From Bacteroidota bacterium (GTDB lineage: Bacteria > Bacteroidota > Bacteroidia > Chitinophagales > Chitinophagaceae), in contig JAFDYD010000005.1 of the NCBI GenBank assembly GCA_018267615.1, positions 24,843 through 59,047 on the forward strand: DNA of 34,205 nucleotides, read 5' to 3'. The position numbers and the translations under genes were made by a program. Positions within the stretch are counted from its first letter, which is position 1; every line of letters begins with the position of its first letter. The notes below the pieces were generated by a model, which saw only the letters and a program-made list of their open reading frames with translations, did no database searches and was not told the DNA's origin. Of the stretch, positions 34,150 through 34,205 are shown piece after piece.

Positions 34150-34205
34150 GTTGAGAAGTTGATTGGTTGATATGTCGGTTAGTCGATAGGTCAATAAGTC
34201 GATAG
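34150..34205. repeat. Seven GTYRANNN octamers at the window end
   Basis: GTTGAGAA, GTTGATTG, GTTGATAT, GTCGGTTA, GTCGATAG, GTCAATAA and GTCGATAG run in exact 8-base register to the last base of the window, upstream of the esterase-like gene. They are the reverse complement of the TCAACNNN family and continue beyond the window. Confidence 0.7.

Noticed and set aside
34129..34194. 22-residue extension before the Tat signal of the esterase-like protein
   Set aside because: It would bury the twin-arginine signal and is encoded by the octamer array.

Overview
The window looks like a chromosomal segment from a member of the Bacteroidota, most likely a Chitinophagaceae-type genome. This is inferred from three things: the COG0577-type FtsX/MacB permeases ending in NPxKSLRxE, the AT-rich leaders with no clear Shine-Dalgarno, and one good TAnnTTTG -7 box. 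No rRNA, tRNA, CRISPR array, integrase or transposase was seen.

Region 1 (33-23239, minus strand) is a head-to-tail array of nine full-length paralogous ABC-transporter permeases of about 790-810 residues, each with an MacB_PCD/FtsX-type architecture. Transcription would run from 23239 down to 33. Three kinds can be separated by eye. Type A (5341-7746, 8120-10516, 20858-23239) carries RDRQFTLLN. Type B (2526-4958, 10597-13335) carries QKQKMYxxIKIGG. The remaining four are more divergent. No ATPase is encoded in the window, so the nucleotide-binding partner must lie elsewhere. One type-B gene carries a 100-residue N-terminal extension resembling the cytoplasmic N-domain of FecR anti-sigma factors. 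Most starts in the array are preceded by a CCGTCAG/CTGACGG palindrome or a remnant of it, and two gaps of about 375 bp are near copies of each other.

Region 2 (23240-24893) holds the array's upstream region, with candidate promoter and CTGTCC motifs and a 236-bp palindrome of heptamers, followed by a minus-strand Tat-exported TIM-barrel sugar-isomerase-like protein.

Region 3 (25156-30176) holds a secreted class-C-type serine hydrolase (+), a DoxX protein (-) whose last 16 codons lie in a repeat arm, a CreD-family protein with an extra N-terminal membrane domain (+), and an orphan LytTR response regulator (+).

Region 4 (30518-34128, minus) reads as a small carbohydrate cluster: a Tat-exported alpha/beta-hydrolase (acetyl-xylan-esterase/dienelactone-hydrolase type), a NagB-family sugar-phosphate isomerase/deaminase, and a FucP-type MFS sugar transporter. 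Its two gaps each hold the same CGCAAAG palindrome. A role in (amino)sugar release, uptake and catabolism is inferred.

Across the window most intergenic gaps contain palindromes or arrays built on a 7- or 8-nt period with unrelated unit sequences (TCAACNNN, CACATTTN, CACATAGN, CGCAAAGN, AACGCTN, AAGGTAC). This shared design, the permease array and the FecR-like fusion are the most unusual things here.
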